Shown: piece after piece, positions 18,343-29,252 of the stretch | Layout of the letters: every line of letters starts with the position of its first letter | Numbering within the stretch: the stretch's first letter is position 1 | NCBI GenBank assembly: GCA_035629175.1 | Contig: DASPIL010000020.1 | Location: 1 to 64,000 of the forward strand | Length of the DNA stretch: 64,000 nucleotides | Reading direction: 5' to 3' | DNA from: Verrucomicrobiia bacterium | Lineage (GTDB): Bacteria > Verrucomicrobiota > Verrucomicrobiia > Limisphaerales > DASXHY01 | Position numbers and translations under genes: made by a program | Notes under the pieces: generated by a model | What the model was told of the DNA's origin: nothing | What the model saw: only the letters and a program-made list of their open reading frames with translations | Database searches by the model: none

Positions 18343-21174
18343 TTACTGAGTGAGGCGGAAGAACCGCGCATCACCTGTTGTGGGCAGGGTCAGCTGATAA
18401 TTCTGCCCAACCACGGCAGGTGCTCCAGCACTACCCCATGATTGCCCAGTGCCAAGGGCCGGGGACGACTGAAGACTATAGGCAGCCGTTCCATTCGTGG
18501 TCCAGCGGATGACGATATTACCGCCGCTCAAAGTCGCCGACAACATTGGCGGAGTGACGATCACAGGCAACGTATTCGGACCTGCAGTCAAGCTCGCCTG
18601 AACCCGAGCCTGCGTGAAGAGCCCAGAATAGATGCGAAGCTCGTCGATGTTCGCAATGGCAAACGGATCGGCAGCAAACTGGGATCGGCCTATCCAATTG
18701 TTCGTCGATACAAACGTCGCCAACGCGGTGGCGACGGCAGCGCTGCTCCCGCGCAACACTCCATTCACGTAAATGGACGCTCCATTGTTCGCATCGTCAT
18801 AAACGACCACGATGTGTGTCTTTTGTCCGTTTGTGAGCGGGACGCTGGAATTAACGAACCCGCTGGCAAAGTCAAACCGCGGCTGTGCCGCTCCCGAGAA
18901 CTGGCGGGTGAGGAAGATCGTCGGTTGTCCCTCGCCGTTGCCGAAATCCAGATAGCGCGCCCAGGTCGCGCTGCCGTTGTCGGTAACCCACAACTCGAAC
19001 GTGGCGTTATCCGCCAGTGATGTCAGCAGGTTATCCGGAAGGTCGACATAACCCCCTGCTCCCGGCAAGACCAGCTCGCCGCCAGCCACTGACGCTCCGC
19101 CCTCGAGGGTGCCATGAGCCGTTCCCACTGAGTCGTTCGCATCTGATGTGAACGAATAGCGATGAACCAGGGTGGGGGCGGGCGGGTTCACCACGGTAAT
19201 CGCCACGCTGTTTGTATACGAATTAGTCGTCGCACCAACAGCGTAACGGTAAACGGCAGTCAGGGTTGCCGTCCCAAGGCCTGTCGAGCGAACCACGCCG
19301 GCCGGGCTGGTGATGGTGAGGATGTTTGTGTCACTCGACGTGAGGCTCAGGTTGTTATCTGCGAGGACGCTCACGTTCGTGGCGAGGCTGAAGTTCATGA
19401 TGGCGGAGACCTGCCGTGACGTATCCAGCGGAATTGTTGCCCCACCCGTTTCGAAGGCGAAGCTCTGGAACGTGCCAATGCTTAGGTTTGTACTCCCCGG
19501 GCCGGCCTGGGCGCTGGCAGCAATCTGGAAGCGGTCCAACTCGCCGTCATAGATGCGAAACTCATCAACCTCGCCCGTAAACATGGGATCCGCCGCGAAC
19601 ATGGCTCGCCCGATCCAGCTGAACTGGTTGTTGATCGTGCTGAGGCTGTTGATCAAAGCCGTGTCCGTACCCGCCAGAACACCGTTTATGTATAATCCCA
19701 TGAACTGACGCCCGGGATTTGGATTGAAGACACAAGCTATGTGAACATTCGTAAATCCCGCAAGGCTGCCGCCCTGGTTTGCCTGGTCTTCAGTACCAAC
19801 AGATCCGATGGCGAAACGACGAACAGCGCCGCCGGCATTGGGGCTGAAGAATGCGTAGTTTTGTCCGGCAGTCCCCGCGATGTTGCCGAAATCAAACAGG
19901 CGAGCCCAGGTTGCCACTTGCGGATAGACAGTCGCCCATGTTTGGATCGTGAACGCATTGTTCTTCAGGTTGGTTGCCGCAATCAGGAAGGGTGGCAAAT
20001 CCACATACGTCGGGGGGGCAGCACTCCCATCCATGACCACCCGGCCGTCTTGGATCATGGCGTTTCCCTGAAGGGTTCCATGGGCCGTTCCCACTGAATC
20101 GTTCGCGTCGCTGGTGAAGCTATACCGATGGACGAGCGACGTCGGAATCGCAATCACCTGGACAGCTTGTGTGGCGGACACCCCGGCGTAGGTCGCAATG
20201 ATGTTCGCTGTGCCGGATGAAACAGCTGTGACGTTGCCGTTGGTATCAACCGTCACAATGCCGGAGTTGCCGGTGGAAAACGAAATCGGCAGGTCTGTAA
20301 TGGTGACCGAGTTCGTCAAAGCAGTGGTTTCGCCAGTAACGACGGCCTTCGTACCGGAACCGATACTCAGCGGTGAATTCACCTGGAGGTGGATATTTGT
20401 GACTGTTCCCGGATTCGGGTTCAGCGAATCAGGGCCTCCCTGATGATTCGCCGCGACTTCCAAAGGATTCAACGCACCCTCGTAAATGCGGAACTCGTTG
20501 ATGGAGCCGATGAAGTATGTATCGCCGTTTAAGAACTGCGAACGGCCGAGCCAGTTATTCGTGGTGCTTCCCATCTCCGCCGGCGTGTCTGTGAAGTTGT
20601 CATTTGAGCCGACCAGCACTCCGTTGATGTAGAGGCGCCCTCGTGACGTCGCGCCATCCACGGTAAATACAATGTGGCTTTCGGTTTGATTGGCGAGCGG
20701 CGTGCCTACAATCAGGCTGCCGCCACCAACGGGAACGACGTCGACCCGCACAGCTTCCAGGCTGTTGCCGCTGCGCATCCACATGAACGGTTGAATACCG
20801 GCAGCCCCGTCCGTGTTTCCGAAGTCCCAAATTCGATTCCAAAACGCGCCGCCCGTGAAGTCGTCGTGGGTCGGTGTCACCCACACTTCCATCGTGATCG
20901 AGGAATAGTTCGTTACGAGGTTGTCAGGAAGATCCACATACTTTCCGTTTACATCGCCGGAAAGGACGCCGAAAGCGTTGTCCAGAAGCACCTGTCCATC
21001 GGCGATGGAACCGTTCACAACCGTTCCGTGCTGTCCGCCCACGGAATCCGAAGCATCCGTGGCAAACGTATATCGATTAGTAAGAGTGGCTCCCCAGGCG
21101 GAAATCTGGAGTGCACCGGCTGCGGTGGCACACCAGATCGCCAGCTTGAGCTGCCGTAAGGATGAGGTTTTCAT
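18343..21174 (-). CDS. Secreted LamG/Big2 repeat protein
   Basis: A 943-residue exported protein without catalytic motifs. After a signal peptide (ending near SAWGA) come three LamG/concanavalin-like domains, each opening with a variant of HRYSF.SDANDSVGTAHGTL (starts near residues 30, 345 and 675). A bacterial Ig-like (Big2) domain with TVDTNGNVTAVSSGTANI lies between the first two, and a degenerate Big2-like stretch precedes the third. The end, ARFFRLTQ, is a common terminus in Verrucomicrobiota exported proteins. Its place directly upstream of GH43/GH51 genes suggests a polysaccharide-binding or cell-surface role in arabinan use. No function is assigned from sequence. Confidence 0.82.
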   Translation of the reverse strand: MKTSSLRQLKLAIWCATAAGALQISAWGATLTNRYTFATDASDSVGGQHGTVVNGSIADGQVLLDNAFGVLSGDVNGKYVDLPDNLVTNYSSITMEVWVTPTHDDFTGGAFWNRIWDFGNTDGAAGIQPFMWMRSGNSLEAVRVDVVPVGGGSLIVGTPLANQTESHIVFTVDGATSRGRLYINGVLVGSNDNFTDTPAEMGSTTNNWLGRSQFLNGDTYFIGSINEFRIYEGALNPLEVAANHQGGPDSLNPNPGTVTNIHLQVNSPLSIGSGTKAVVTGETTALTNSVTITDLPISFSTGNSGIVTVDTNGNVTAVSSGTANIIATYAGVSATQAVQVIAIPTSLVHRYSFTSDANDSVGTAHGTLQGNAMIQDGRVVMDGSAAPPTYVDLPPFLIAATNLKNNAFTIQTWATVYPQVATWARLFDFGNIAGTAGQNYAFFSPNAGGAVRRFAIGSVGTEDQANQGGSLAGFTNVHIACVFNPNPGRQFMGLYINGVLAGTDTALINSLSTINNQFSWIGRAMFAADPMFTGEVDEFRIYDGELDRFQIAASAQAGPGSTNLSIGTFQSFAFETGGATIPLDTSRQVSAIMNFSLATNVSVLADNNLSLTSSDTNILTITSPAGVVRSTGLGTATLTAVYRYAVGATTNSYTNSVAITVVNPPAPTLVHRYSFTSDANDSVGTAHGTLEGGASVAGGELVLPGAGGYVDLPDNLLTSLADNATFELWVTDNGSATWARYLDFGNGEGQPTIFLTRQFSGAAQPRFDFASGFVNSSVPLTNGQKTHIVVVYDDANNGASIYVNGVLRGSSAAVATALATFVSTNNWIGRSQFAADPFAIANIDELRIYSGLFTQARVQASLTAGPNTLPVIVTPPMLSATLSGGNIVIRWTTNGTAAYSLQSSPALGTGQSWGSAGAPAVVGQNYQLTLPTTGDARFFRLTQ

Positions 21175-21226
21175 TGTTTCGTTGGTTTTTGGGTTTTGCG
21201 GAAAAGTGTTTGTGCTGCTGCGCTTC

Positions 21227-21979
<753 letters not shown>

Positions 21980-22068
21980 ATGGGTTCTGGTCGAAGGGCG
22001 ATTGGCATCAACAGTAGAGAGTTCGTCGGATGGGAAACAACGCCAGTTTGCGGAAAAGAATCTCCATT

Positions 22069-23241
22069 TCACGCCTCTCTCGCAGCAGTGTCGCGGAAGC
22101 GTTTCCGATACTCGCTCGGACTCACCTGCTTGATCGAACGAAAGTAACGGGAGAAGTGTTGGACCTCTGCAAAACCGAGTTCGGCAATTTCATTGATCGG
22201 CAAATCCGTCTCCACAAGCAGCCGCGCAATCTGGTCGGTTCGCACGCGCCGAATCTCCTCCAGGATCGACCTTCCAATCGCTGCACGAAATCGTTTCTCC
22301 AGCGAGCGCCGGGAAACACCGGAGTTGCGGGCGACGTCGTCCACCGAAATGCTCGTGCGTGCATTATCCCGGATAAACCTCAACGCTTTCCCCAAATGCG
22401 GTTCATCGGCCGCAACGAAATCCGTCGAACGCCGCGCCACCACCTGCGTCGCGGTCGCCAGAATGCGCCGCGAGATCCCGTCATATCCGCGCATCAATCC
22501 GGACAGGGCATGCGCGGCTTCGTAGCCCGCTCTTTGGAAATCAATGGCAACGCTTGAAAGCGGAGGGTTCGTCAGTCCGCAGACGATTTCATCGTTGTCG
22601 GCGCCGATGACACCTGCGACATCCGGCACCGCCAGGCCTGCGGCTTTGCACGCCTCCATGACGCGCTGGCTGCACTCATCGTTGCACGCCATGATCCCGA
22701 TCGGTTTCGGAAGGGTATGCAGCCAGTCGGCCAATGCCCGAAGCTCGTCACCGCGATCATGGCCCGCTCGCGAAATCTCGTAATGTGAGACGACGGTCAT
22801 CCCAGCCTGATCAAGCCGGCGTTGAAAGGAAATCTTCCGCAATCCCGACCATGCGGTGTTCTCGTATTCGGTTCGCGCGTATCCGCAGTAGGCAAAATGC
22901 TTGAATCCGCAGCTCAACAGGTGCTCCGCCGCCATCCTGCCAATCGTGTCAGAGTCCGTAATGACGTTCACGACACCCGGGACCTCGCTCTTCCGGTGCC
23001 CGATCACCACCGCAGGAATTCCACAATCCAGCGCTTCCTCAAGCTTTCCGGTGTCGCGAAGAATGATGCCGTCGGCTTCCACATTCCTCAGCATCTGCGA
23101 ACCCTCTTCAAGACCGCCGGGCTCCCAATAAAATTGCCACGGGCCATGGTGATGGGCGTAGTTTGCGATGCCGCACAATAATTCGCGGCCAGACGCCCGC
23201 GACGATTCAATCCACAGGATGACTTTTGGAATGTTCGTCAT
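22069..23241 (-). CDS. AraC/XylR-family regulator with LacI-like sensor domain
   Basis: A 390-residue transcription factor. Residues about 5-275 form a periplasmic-binding-protein-like sensor ([19 protein letters not shown] at the start, [24 protein letters not shown] near 205-230), as in xylose regulators. The C-terminal about 105 residues are an AraC double helix-turn-helix ending in [20 protein letters not shown] and SPSEYRKRF. It is probably the sugar-responsive activator of the downstream pseudopilin, LamG, GH43 and GH51 genes; this is inferred from position. It is 158 bp downstream of the MFS transporter gene on the same strand. Confidence 0.9.
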   Translation of the reverse strand: MTNIPKVILWIESSRASGRELLCGIANYAHHHGPWQFYWEPGGLEEGSQMLRNVEADGIILRDTGKLEEALDCGIPAVVIGHRKSEVPGVVNVITDSDTIGRMAAEHLLSCGFKHFAYCGYARTEYENTAWSGLRKISFQRRLDQAGMTVVSHYEISRAGHDRGDELRALADWLHTLPKPIGIMACNDECSQRVMEACKAAGLAVPDVAGVIGADNDEIVCGLTNPPLSSVAIDFQRAGYEAAHALSGLMRGYDGISRRILATATQVVARRSTDFVAADEPHLGKALRFIRDNARTSISVDDVARNSGVSRRSLEKRFRAAIGRSILEEIRRVRTDQIARLLVETDLPINEIAELGFAEVQHFSRYFRSIKQVSPSEYRKRFRDTAAREA

Positions 23242-23399
23242 GGGCGTTCAATCAACAATGCGCCGTCAATCTCCAAAACCCGACAGACTAAATTTGAAGA
23301 ATTCGTGCAGGAAGGTTCCCGTTCGCGAAAAGACGGCGCAGCACCAACCCAAATACGAAACGCGATCGGGAGACAGGAACGGAAACGAAAGGGGTGAAA

Positions 23400-24770
23400 T
23401 CAAATCCAGCCGCGCGGACCGAACCGCAACCACAGCCGTTGCGAGGGTTGGATCAGAACCTCCCGGAGGAGTTGTTCCATGCTGGCTGCTTCCGGCTCTT
23501 GCAGTCGCCGCGCCAGAAACAAGGCGGCCAGGAATGCCATGGATGCGGCGGCAAAGAAAACCGTGTAGCGATTCCAGGAAATGCCCATCCAAACCGCTTC
23601 GCGCCGGCCGATGGCATCGATCAGCAGCCCCCAGCCAATCGGCGCAAGTCCAAGCGTCACGTTGGCCAGAACAGAATACAGTGCGAAGAAATGGTTCCGG
23701 CCCATCTTCGGAATGACAGCCATTGCGAGGCGGCTGTTTGCCATATTGATCAGAGCCGCCAGCAGACCCATGCAAAACTGGAGCACGGCCAATCCAACCA
23801 GCCGCACATCCATCACTTTTCCCGAGAACGCCACCCAACCGGCCAACACCAGCATCCAGGCAGCGAGCGAGAAGGTCAGCACGGGTTTGCTTCCGAGCCG
23901 GTCCAGCCGGTGGCCGATGAAACCCAGGCTGCTCAGGCCGCCGAGAAATGCCACCGAGGTGATGAGCAGGATGCGTCCCTCACTCAAACCCACTTCCATG
24001 CGAAGGTACGCAACGGTGAATGCCGTCATGCCGCCATAGGCCACAGACCAGGCAACCACCGCGCTCAACAGTTTTTTAAACGGCGGAAATCGCAGCATCT
24101 CGACCCACGGGATTCGGGCGTTCGAAGTCCTCGGAGGCTCGGAGATGGGCGCGTCGGGGATGCGTTTCAGGAAGATGAGGCTCGTTCCGCCTGCCGCGGC
24201 GCTGAATGCAAAAAGGAGCGAAAACTGCCACGAATGGGTTTGTCCACTAAGCAAGGCCGCCGCAATCAGGAACGCAACGAAGCACCCAAAGTTTGTCGTC
24301 GCCGCATCCCGGACGAGGTACCTTCCCCGCAGCGGCTCAGGCACCAGTTCCGTGATCCACGGCAGCCATGCGCTGCTTGAAATTCCTCGCGAAAGGTTGA
24401 AGCAGAACAACAGGGCAATCGTCAGGGCCAGCCGATTGTTCGCATCGAGAAAAGAACTCGCAAGCGGGACGAGCGCGATTCCAATGATGAAGAACACCCG
24501 CGTTCCCCACCCAGCGTACACGAATCGCTTGTAGCCGATGCGATTGATGTAATTTGCAGCCGGAATCTGGGAAATGACCAGCAGAGGCATCATGCCAGCC
24601 ACGATGCCGAGGACCGTTGCACTGGCTCCCAGCGATTTCGCGTAGAGCACCATCGGGCTGCTCTGCATGATTGGAAACGAAAGTGCATTGAGTGCACCGA
24701 ACCAGAAGGCGTTGTGCAGACCTGCGGGAAAGCTTGGAGACGGGGGCGGTGATAGGGGAACGTTGTTCAA
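23400..24770 (-). CDS. MFS transporter, likely sugar uptake
   Basis: A 456-residue inner-membrane protein with about 12 hydrophobic segments and the cytoplasmic loop motif of the major facilitator superfamily (NYINRIGYKRFVY in the first half, GHRLDRLGSKPVL in the second). No ATG precedes the first membrane helix; TTG at 24770 (reading MNNVPLSPPPS) is the best start. Position next to the AraC-type regulator and arabinan hydrolases suggests uptake of arabinose or arabino-oligosaccharides, but substrate cannot be read from the sequence. The upstream small membrane-protein gene ends 15 bases before it. Confidence 0.87.
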   Translation of the reverse strand: MNNVPLSPPPSPSFPAGLHNAFWFGALNALSFPIMQSSPMVLYAKSLGASATVLGIVAGMMPLLVISQIPAANYINRIGYKRFVYAGWGTRVFFIIGIALVPLASSFLDANNRLALTIALLFCFNLSRGISSSAWLPWITELVPEPLRGRYLVRDAATTNFGCFVAFLIAAALLSGQTHSWQFSLLFAFSAAAGGTSLIFLKRIPDAPISEPPRTSNARIPWVEMLRFPPFKKLLSAVVAWSVAYGGMTAFTVAYLRMEVGLSEGRILLITSVAFLGGLSSLGFIGHRLDRLGSKPVLTFSLAAWMLVLAGWVAFSGKVMDVRLVGLAVLQFCMGLLAALINMANSRLAMAVIPKMGRNHFFALYSVLANVTLGLAPIGWGLLIDAIGRREAVWMGISWNRYTVFFAAASMAFLAALFLARRLQEPEAASMEQLLREVLIQPSQRLWLRFGPRGWI

Positions 24771-24785
24771 GCGAGCGTGCGGCGA

Positions 24786-24995
24786 TCAAAGCTTTGTCCG
24801 AATGCCACAGGCACGAGCCAGGCACCAGCCACGGATTGCCTCAAACAAAACAAACAAACCCACCGCAACCAGGCCCAGGCAGATCCACAGATGAAAATCC
24901 GCGGTGATGATGCCTGCGATCAACAGCACCGATCCCAGCACGCCACGAACAATGCGGCCTTGAAAACCGATATTTCGATCGAAGAAGCGACTCAT
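24786..24995 (-). CDS. Small DUF2892-like membrane protein
   Basis: A 69-residue protein with two close hydrophobic segments (IVRGVLGSVLLIAGI and LWICLGLVAVGLFVLFEA). The short N-terminus MSRFFDRNIGFQGRIVRG resembles DUF2892 proteins, in which a leading Asn and a following Arg-Gly are common. Function is unknown. The start at 24995 was chosen by family length; an ATG at 25016 is possible. It lies 15 bases upstream of the MFS gene and diverges from the LysR gene. Confidence 0.7.
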   Translation of the reverse strand: MSRFFDRNIGFQGRIVRGVLGSVLLIAGIITADFHLWICLGLVAVGLFVLFEAIRGWCLARACGIRTKL

Positions 24996-25042
24996 ACGCT
25001 GAAGGGTACTTAGCATATAACCAGCCCGAGGCAAAATGGTTC

Positions 25043-25063
25043 TGCAAGACTGGAGCGCTTGCA
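25043..25063 (+). promoter_or_regulatory. Dyad TGCAAG-N9-CTTGCA, candidate LysR operator
   Basis: A perfect 6-bp dyad with a 9-bp spacer lies in the 114-bp divergent region between the DUF2892-like gene and the LysR gene, 47 bases before the LysR start. LysR-type regulators typically bind interrupted dyads in exactly this position to control themselves and the divergent gene. Binding is inferred. Confidence 0.5.
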
Positions 25064-25109
25064 TGCAGGATGCGAATCCGCAAAACTGCGCCGCCCTGAC
25101 TCTTGGCAA

Positions 25110-26006
25110 ATGAACATTCACCACCTGGAACTTTTCTACTACGTCGCACGGCACGGCGGCATCATGGAAGCCGTCAGAAACATTCCGTATGGAATCCAGC
25201 AACCCGCGGTCAGCGGACAGGTGGCGCAATTGGAGCAGTTCCTCGGAGTCACGCTATTTCGGCGCCGCCCATTCGCTTTGACAGCCGAGGGGCAGCGTCT
25301 CTTCGCGTTCATCGAGCCGTTCTTCGCGGGGCTTGACTCGATTGTCACGGAACTTCAGGGCGGACAGGCTCGACAGGTCCGAATCGGCGCGTCGACCATT
25401 GTTTTGAGAGATCATCTGCCGGCGATCATTCCATCCGTGAAAAGGAAGTTCCCCGGGCTGCGCGTGTTGTTGCGGAACGGCTATCCTGCAGAGTTTGAAA
25501 CGCTGTTGCACAGCGGTGAGCTCGACCTGGCCATCACCCTTCTGGAAAAAAAATCCATGACGGGACTCCGGTCTGAGGTGCTCCTTGAGGCGCCGCTGGC
25601 GTTGCTCGTCCACCGCGATTCTCCCATTACCGCCGCGAACCAGCTGTGGTCGCAGGACAGGATCGACACACCTCTTATCTGTCTTCCGCCTGGCGAGCTT
25701 GTCACCCGCTTGTTTCAACAAAAACTCAGGCAAATGAAGATCGACTGGTTCCCGGCGATCGAAGCGAGTTCCGCTGACCTCATCGACACTTACGTCTCTG
25801 CCGGACTTGGAATTGGACTTTCAGTGCTGACGCCGCATTGGAAACGTCCCGCGGAAGTGCGAGCGCTCCCGCTGGACGGTTTTCCGCCGATTCTGATGGG
25901 AGCCTTGTGGCGGGGCAAGCCGAACAAAGTGATTGAATCCTTCGTGAGTGCCATGCGTTCGCGCGCGTCAGGTCTATCGCCAAAACCCGGCGCCATTAAG
26001 GCTTGA
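25110..26006 (+). CDS. LysR-family transcriptional regulator
   Basis: A 298-residue regulator. Residues 1-60 form the winged helix-turn-helix (MNIHHLELFYYVARHGGIM, QQPAVSGQVAQLEQFLG, LFRRRPFALTAEG). The remainder is a two-lobed inducer-binding domain (VRIGASTIVLRDHLPAIIP, SADLIDTYVSAGLGIGLS). The ATG at 25110 is the family start; an upstream in-frame ATG at 25059 adds 17 residues without conserved content. Its targets may be the divergent DUF2892-MFS genes. The 180 bases to the next gene hold nothing recognisable. Confidence 0.92.
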   Translation: MNIHHLELFYYVARHGGIMEAVRNIPYGIQQPAVSGQVAQLEQFLGVTLFRRRPFALTAEGQRLFAFIEPFFAGLDSIVTELQGGQARQVRIGASTIVLRDHLPAIIPSVKRKFPGLRVLLRNGYPAEFETLLHSGELDLAITLLEKKSMTGLRSEVLLEAPLALLVHRDSPITAANQLWSQDRIDTPLICLPPGELVTRLFQQKLRQMKIDWFPAIEASSADLIDTYVSAGLGIGLSVLTPHWKRPAEVRALPLDGFPPILMGALWRGKPNKVIESFVSAMRSRASGLSPKPGAIKA

Positions 26007-26186
26007 GCCGGCTGCCTCGGTTCAAGACACAGTGCGCGGTCGTGTGACAGGGCCCGCTTCAGCCTCCGCTCGCCGCTGATCCATTTCCGCACAAACACGC
26101 CGCTCCTTCCCTGTCAGCTGCGATGATCCCCTCTTTGGCAGCGCGAATGCTCCTTTCCCGGATGTTCAGTCAACAATCGGTTCATC

Positions 26187-26738
26187 ATGCATTCTGACCG
26201 TTACAAGACAAACGCAGCCAAAACGCAGGGCGGCTTCACACTCGTTGAAGTCGTCATCGCGATCGCGATTGTCGCCACTGCATTCGCCGGCACAATCCTG
26301 TGCTACACCCAATTGGCCCGCCGCGCGCAATGGTCCGGATACTCCCTGGCGGCGCAGGCTCTTGCGATCCAGCAGATCGAGCAGGCTCGCTCGGCAACTT
26401 ACGATCCCGCCCAGAATGCGACGGGCGCCAATCCGGACGGACGCAATGAGATCACGAATATGGTGCTGATCGCGCGGGCGCGCTCGGGGGAGACGGTTAC
26501 GGGCTACACGACAAACATCCTTGATATCCCCTACTCCGGGAACAATTTCGTTTTCGCGACCAATTACGTGACGCTTAAACCCATTCCCGTCGGCACAGGC
26601 ACAGGCCTCAGGGTGTGGATGGTGAAGGTCGACACCGTATGGCCATTTTCGTGGGCGAATCAAATAAGGCTGTTTACGAACTCCATTTCCACCTACTGCG
26701 CGCCGGACAATCGATCCGGCGACACCCTCTTCAACTGA
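26187..26738 (+). CDS. Type IV prepilin-like protein (PilV/GspI type)
   Basis: A 183-residue protein with a class III leader of 16 residues ending in GG, cleaved before FTLVEVVIAIAIVATAF (Phe at +1, Glu at +5), then a globular head rich in Thr and Asn. Size and position at the head of a minor-pilin cluster suggest a minor pilin or pseudopilin. It is the first gene of a run reading through 29856; the next gene starts 13 bases after its stop. Confidence 0.87.
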   Translation: MHSDRYKTNAAKTQGGFTLVEVVIAIAIVATAFAGTILCYTQLARRAQWSGYSLAAQALAIQQIEQARSATYDPAQNATGANPDGRNEITNMVLIARARSGETVTGYTTNILDIPYSGNNFVFATNYVTLKPIPVGTGTGLRVWMVKVDTVWPFSWANQIRLFTNSISTYCAPDNRSGDTLFN

Positions 26739-26751
26739 CTTTGGGAAGCAT

Positions 26752-27405
26752 ATGAAACTGTTTTCGAATCCAGGAAGGATGGGCGTTCAATCCCGGCCGG
26801 TGTCTCTCGCGGGATTTACCCTCATCGACATCATGGTATCGATGGGCATTTTCAGCATGGTCACGGTGGCCATGGTTTACGCCCATCTGTTTGGGCTTCG
26901 CTATAATCAACTGGTGGAGAGCAAGCTTGGCGCGAGTGATGATGCGCGGCGCGGACTAGGCGAACTTTGCCTGCACGTGCGAACCGCGAAGTTCCATTCC
27001 ATCGGGAACATGGGAAACTCGGGATTCGAAGCGCTGGAGGACGGAGTCCAACAGCGTGGCAACGCGTTGCAACTGATTCTGACCACGAACCAGAGCAGCA
27101 GCATCACCTATTACTTCGAGACCAACACCCCTGGCAATTTCACCCTCCGCCGGATCCGGACCGGGAATCTTACCCCCCAAATCATTGCCAGCCACTTGAC
27201 GAACAATTTCCAGAACAGCCTTGTCTTCATAGCGGAAGATCACAAGGGCGAACCGATCTATGACCTCTCGAATCGCCGCGTAGTGAGGTTCATTCTCGAT
27301 TTCTGCCAGTATCAGTACCCGCTGACGCAGGTGGGTCCTGGCAATTTCTACGATCGCTACAAGATGGAATTCCGACTCACCCCGCACGTTCCCGAAGGCC
27401 GATGA
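26752..27405 (+). CDS. Type IV prepilin-like protein (PilW/GspJ type)
   Basis: A 217-residue minor-pilin-like protein. Its leader ends SLAG before FTLIDIMVSMGIFSMVTVAMVY; position +5 is Asp instead of the nearly invariant Glu, an acidic substitution that may still pair with the next subunit. The head shows no known domain. It shares an ATGA overlap with the following PilX-like gene, suggesting translational coupling. Confidence 0.82.
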   Translation: MKLFSNPGRMGVQSRPVSLAGFTLIDIMVSMGIFSMVTVAMVYAHLFGLRYNQLVESKLGASDDARRGLGELCLHVRTAKFHSIGNMGNSGFEALEDGVQQRGNALQLILTTNQSSSITYYFETNTPGNFTLRRIRTGNLTPQIIASHLTNNFQNSLVFIAEDHKGEPIYDLSNRRVVRFILDFCQYQYPLTQVGPGNFYDRYKMEFRLTPHVPEGR

Positions 27406-29252
27406 AAACAAATCTCCGTCCAAATCGTCGCACACTGTCAGGCTATGCCCTGTTCATGGTGCTCGGTATCACCGCAGTCAGTTTCATTGTTCTGGCGTCC
27501 ACATCGCAGCGAACCTACACGCTTTCCAAGCTGAACGACCGTCATGCTGAACTGATGATGTGCCAGAATGCGGCCGAAGCATCCGTCGAGGCGGTGTTTG
27601 CAAAGATGCAATATGACTTCCAGTCAGCGGGCGGACCCGGCACGGTCACAAACAGCCTGAACTCAATCCATTACCGCGGTTATATCCCGCGTTCCACGAA
27701 CGATGCTTATTGGGCGCGATTTATCTTCTCAGATGGCCAGGGAAATAATGGCAAGACGTATGTCAACCAGATTGCCCAGTACACAGGGCAGTTGCCTCAA
27801 GCGTACGAAGGGCGCTACACGGCGAATGCTCCCGTTTATAGGATCCTTTCAAACGCGAAGCTCGCCAGCGGAGGCAACGGCGTCATCGGAACCGCCCAAC
27901 AGGATGTGCTGCTCGCCCTCGTGCCGCTCACTGCCTACGCGATTTTCTACAACGACCTGCTGGAGTTCAGCACGTGCGCAACGATGGTTGTGAACGGACC
28001 TGTTCATTGCAATACCAACATCTATGTGGGAGCCGGGAGCGGCGCCACCCTGACCTTCAACACCACGGTCACTTCCGCCGGACTGATCACAGCGCCGCGC
28101 AACAATGGCACCACATGGACCGGGCCGACGAATTATAATACTTCCAACTGGCGCACCCGCTTCAATGGCACTCCAAAGTTCATCAACAACGTGCCGACGA
28201 TCCAGATTCCGATCCCGATGACGAATACCTACAGCCTCCTGGAGATGCCGCTCAGCAATAACTACGCATCCACCATTGACCAACAACGGCTCTATAACAA
28301 GGCTGCGGTCATCATCCTGGTCAGCAACACGTCCGTGACCACAATCATCCAAAAAAGCCCGACAGCAGCAGGACTTCCGGCTGAGGACCCAAGCAAGGTT
28401 GTCCTCCGCTACACCAATCTCGTGGCATCGTCGCTCATCACAAACCTGCCATTCCTATCGATCTCGAACCGCTTTTACGATCGGCGCGAGGATAAAACGG
28501 CGTGGGTCACGCAAGTCGACATCGGTAAATATTCGCAATGGCTCAATAGCAACCCCAACGTGTCGGGTGTATCCGGCAAGTACCCGTCCGGCAGCGGCAA
28601 TTATCCCACCATCCTTTACGTCGCCGACAATCGCACCACAAACGGACTGCTTTTCGGGGTTCGCCTGACCAATGGCATCGCCCCGCCCTCCAACGGCGGA
28701 CAAGGCTTTACGGTCGCCACTCCGAATCCGCTCTATGTGCAGGGGCACTATAACTCTCCAAGCGCGCAGGGCACGACCAACACCTTCGCCGCCGGAACAG
28801 TTCCAGCGGCCCTCATGGCAGACTCCCTCACGATCCTCTCATCCCAGTGGAGGGATTCCCTGAGCTCTGGCAGTTACACGAGCCGCGATGCCGTCGATAC
28901 GACCATCAACGCAGCCATTCTCACTGGCATCGTGCCCTCAACGGGCAATGGGAACACAGAATTCAGCGGCGGCGTACACAACCTGCCGCGATTGCTCGAA
29001 GACTGGAACTCAGACGATCAGGTTCTGACGATCAACACGTCCATGATCAACCTCTTCCGCAGCCGCAAAGCGACAGGCGAGTTCCTCAATCCAGGCACAT
29101 ACTACGATCCGCCCACCCGCCGCTTCAGCTACGATTTGAAGTTCAAGGATCCGGCGCAAACTCCGCCTGGAATTCCCTGCGCGCTGGTGGCGCTCCGCTT
29201 CGGCTGGGCGACCCCGCCGCCCAACACCCTCACATACAATGTCGCGCCTTAA
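27402..29252 (+). CDS. PilX-like membrane-anchored pilus-locus protein
   Basis: A 616-residue protein with one N-terminal hydrophobic helix (GYALFMVLGITAVSFIVLA) directly after a basic leader, as in PilX-type minor-pilin-locus proteins. It lacks the Glu at +5. The long exported part is rich in Asn, Thr, Ser and Gly, with a NGPVHCNTNIYVG segment resembling beta-helix-like domains of large PilX homologues. Placement after two prepilins supports a role at the pilus or pseudopilus tip. Exact function is unknown. Confidence 0.75.
   Translation: MKTNLRPNRRTLSGYALFMVLGITAVSFIVLASTSQRTYTLSKLNDRHAELMMCQNAAEASVEAVFAKMQYDFQSAGGPGTVTNSLNSIHYRGYIPRSTNDAYWARFIFSDGQGNNGKTYVNQIAQYTGQLPQAYEGRYTANAPVYRILSNAKLASGGNGVIGTAQQDVLLALVPLTAYAIFYNDLLEFSTCATMVVNGPVHCNTNIYVGAGSGATLTFNTTVTSAGLITAPRNNGTTWTGPTNYNTSNWRTRFNGTPKFINNVPTIQIPIPMTNTYSLLEMPLSNNYASTIDQQRLYNKAAVIILVSNTSVTTIIQKSPTAAGLPAEDPSKVVLRYTNLVASSLITNLPFLSISNRFYDRREDKTAWVTQVDIGKYSQWLNSNPNVSGVSGKYPSGSGNYPTILYVADNRTTNGLLFGVRLTNGIAPPSNGGQGFTVATPNPLYVQGHYNSPSAQGTTNTFAAGTVPAALMADSLTILSSQWRDSLSSGSYTSRDAVDTTINAAILTGIVPSTGNGNTEFSGGVHNLPRLLEDWNSDDQVLTINTSMINLFRSRKATGEFLNPGTYYDPPTRRFSYDLKFKDPAQTPPGIPCALVALRFGWATPPPNTLTYNVAP

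Noticed and set aside
23394-24380. 328-residue plus-strand open frame
   Set aside because: It is antisense to the MFS transporter and rich in Arg, Gln and His, typical of a shadow frame in high-G+C DNA.
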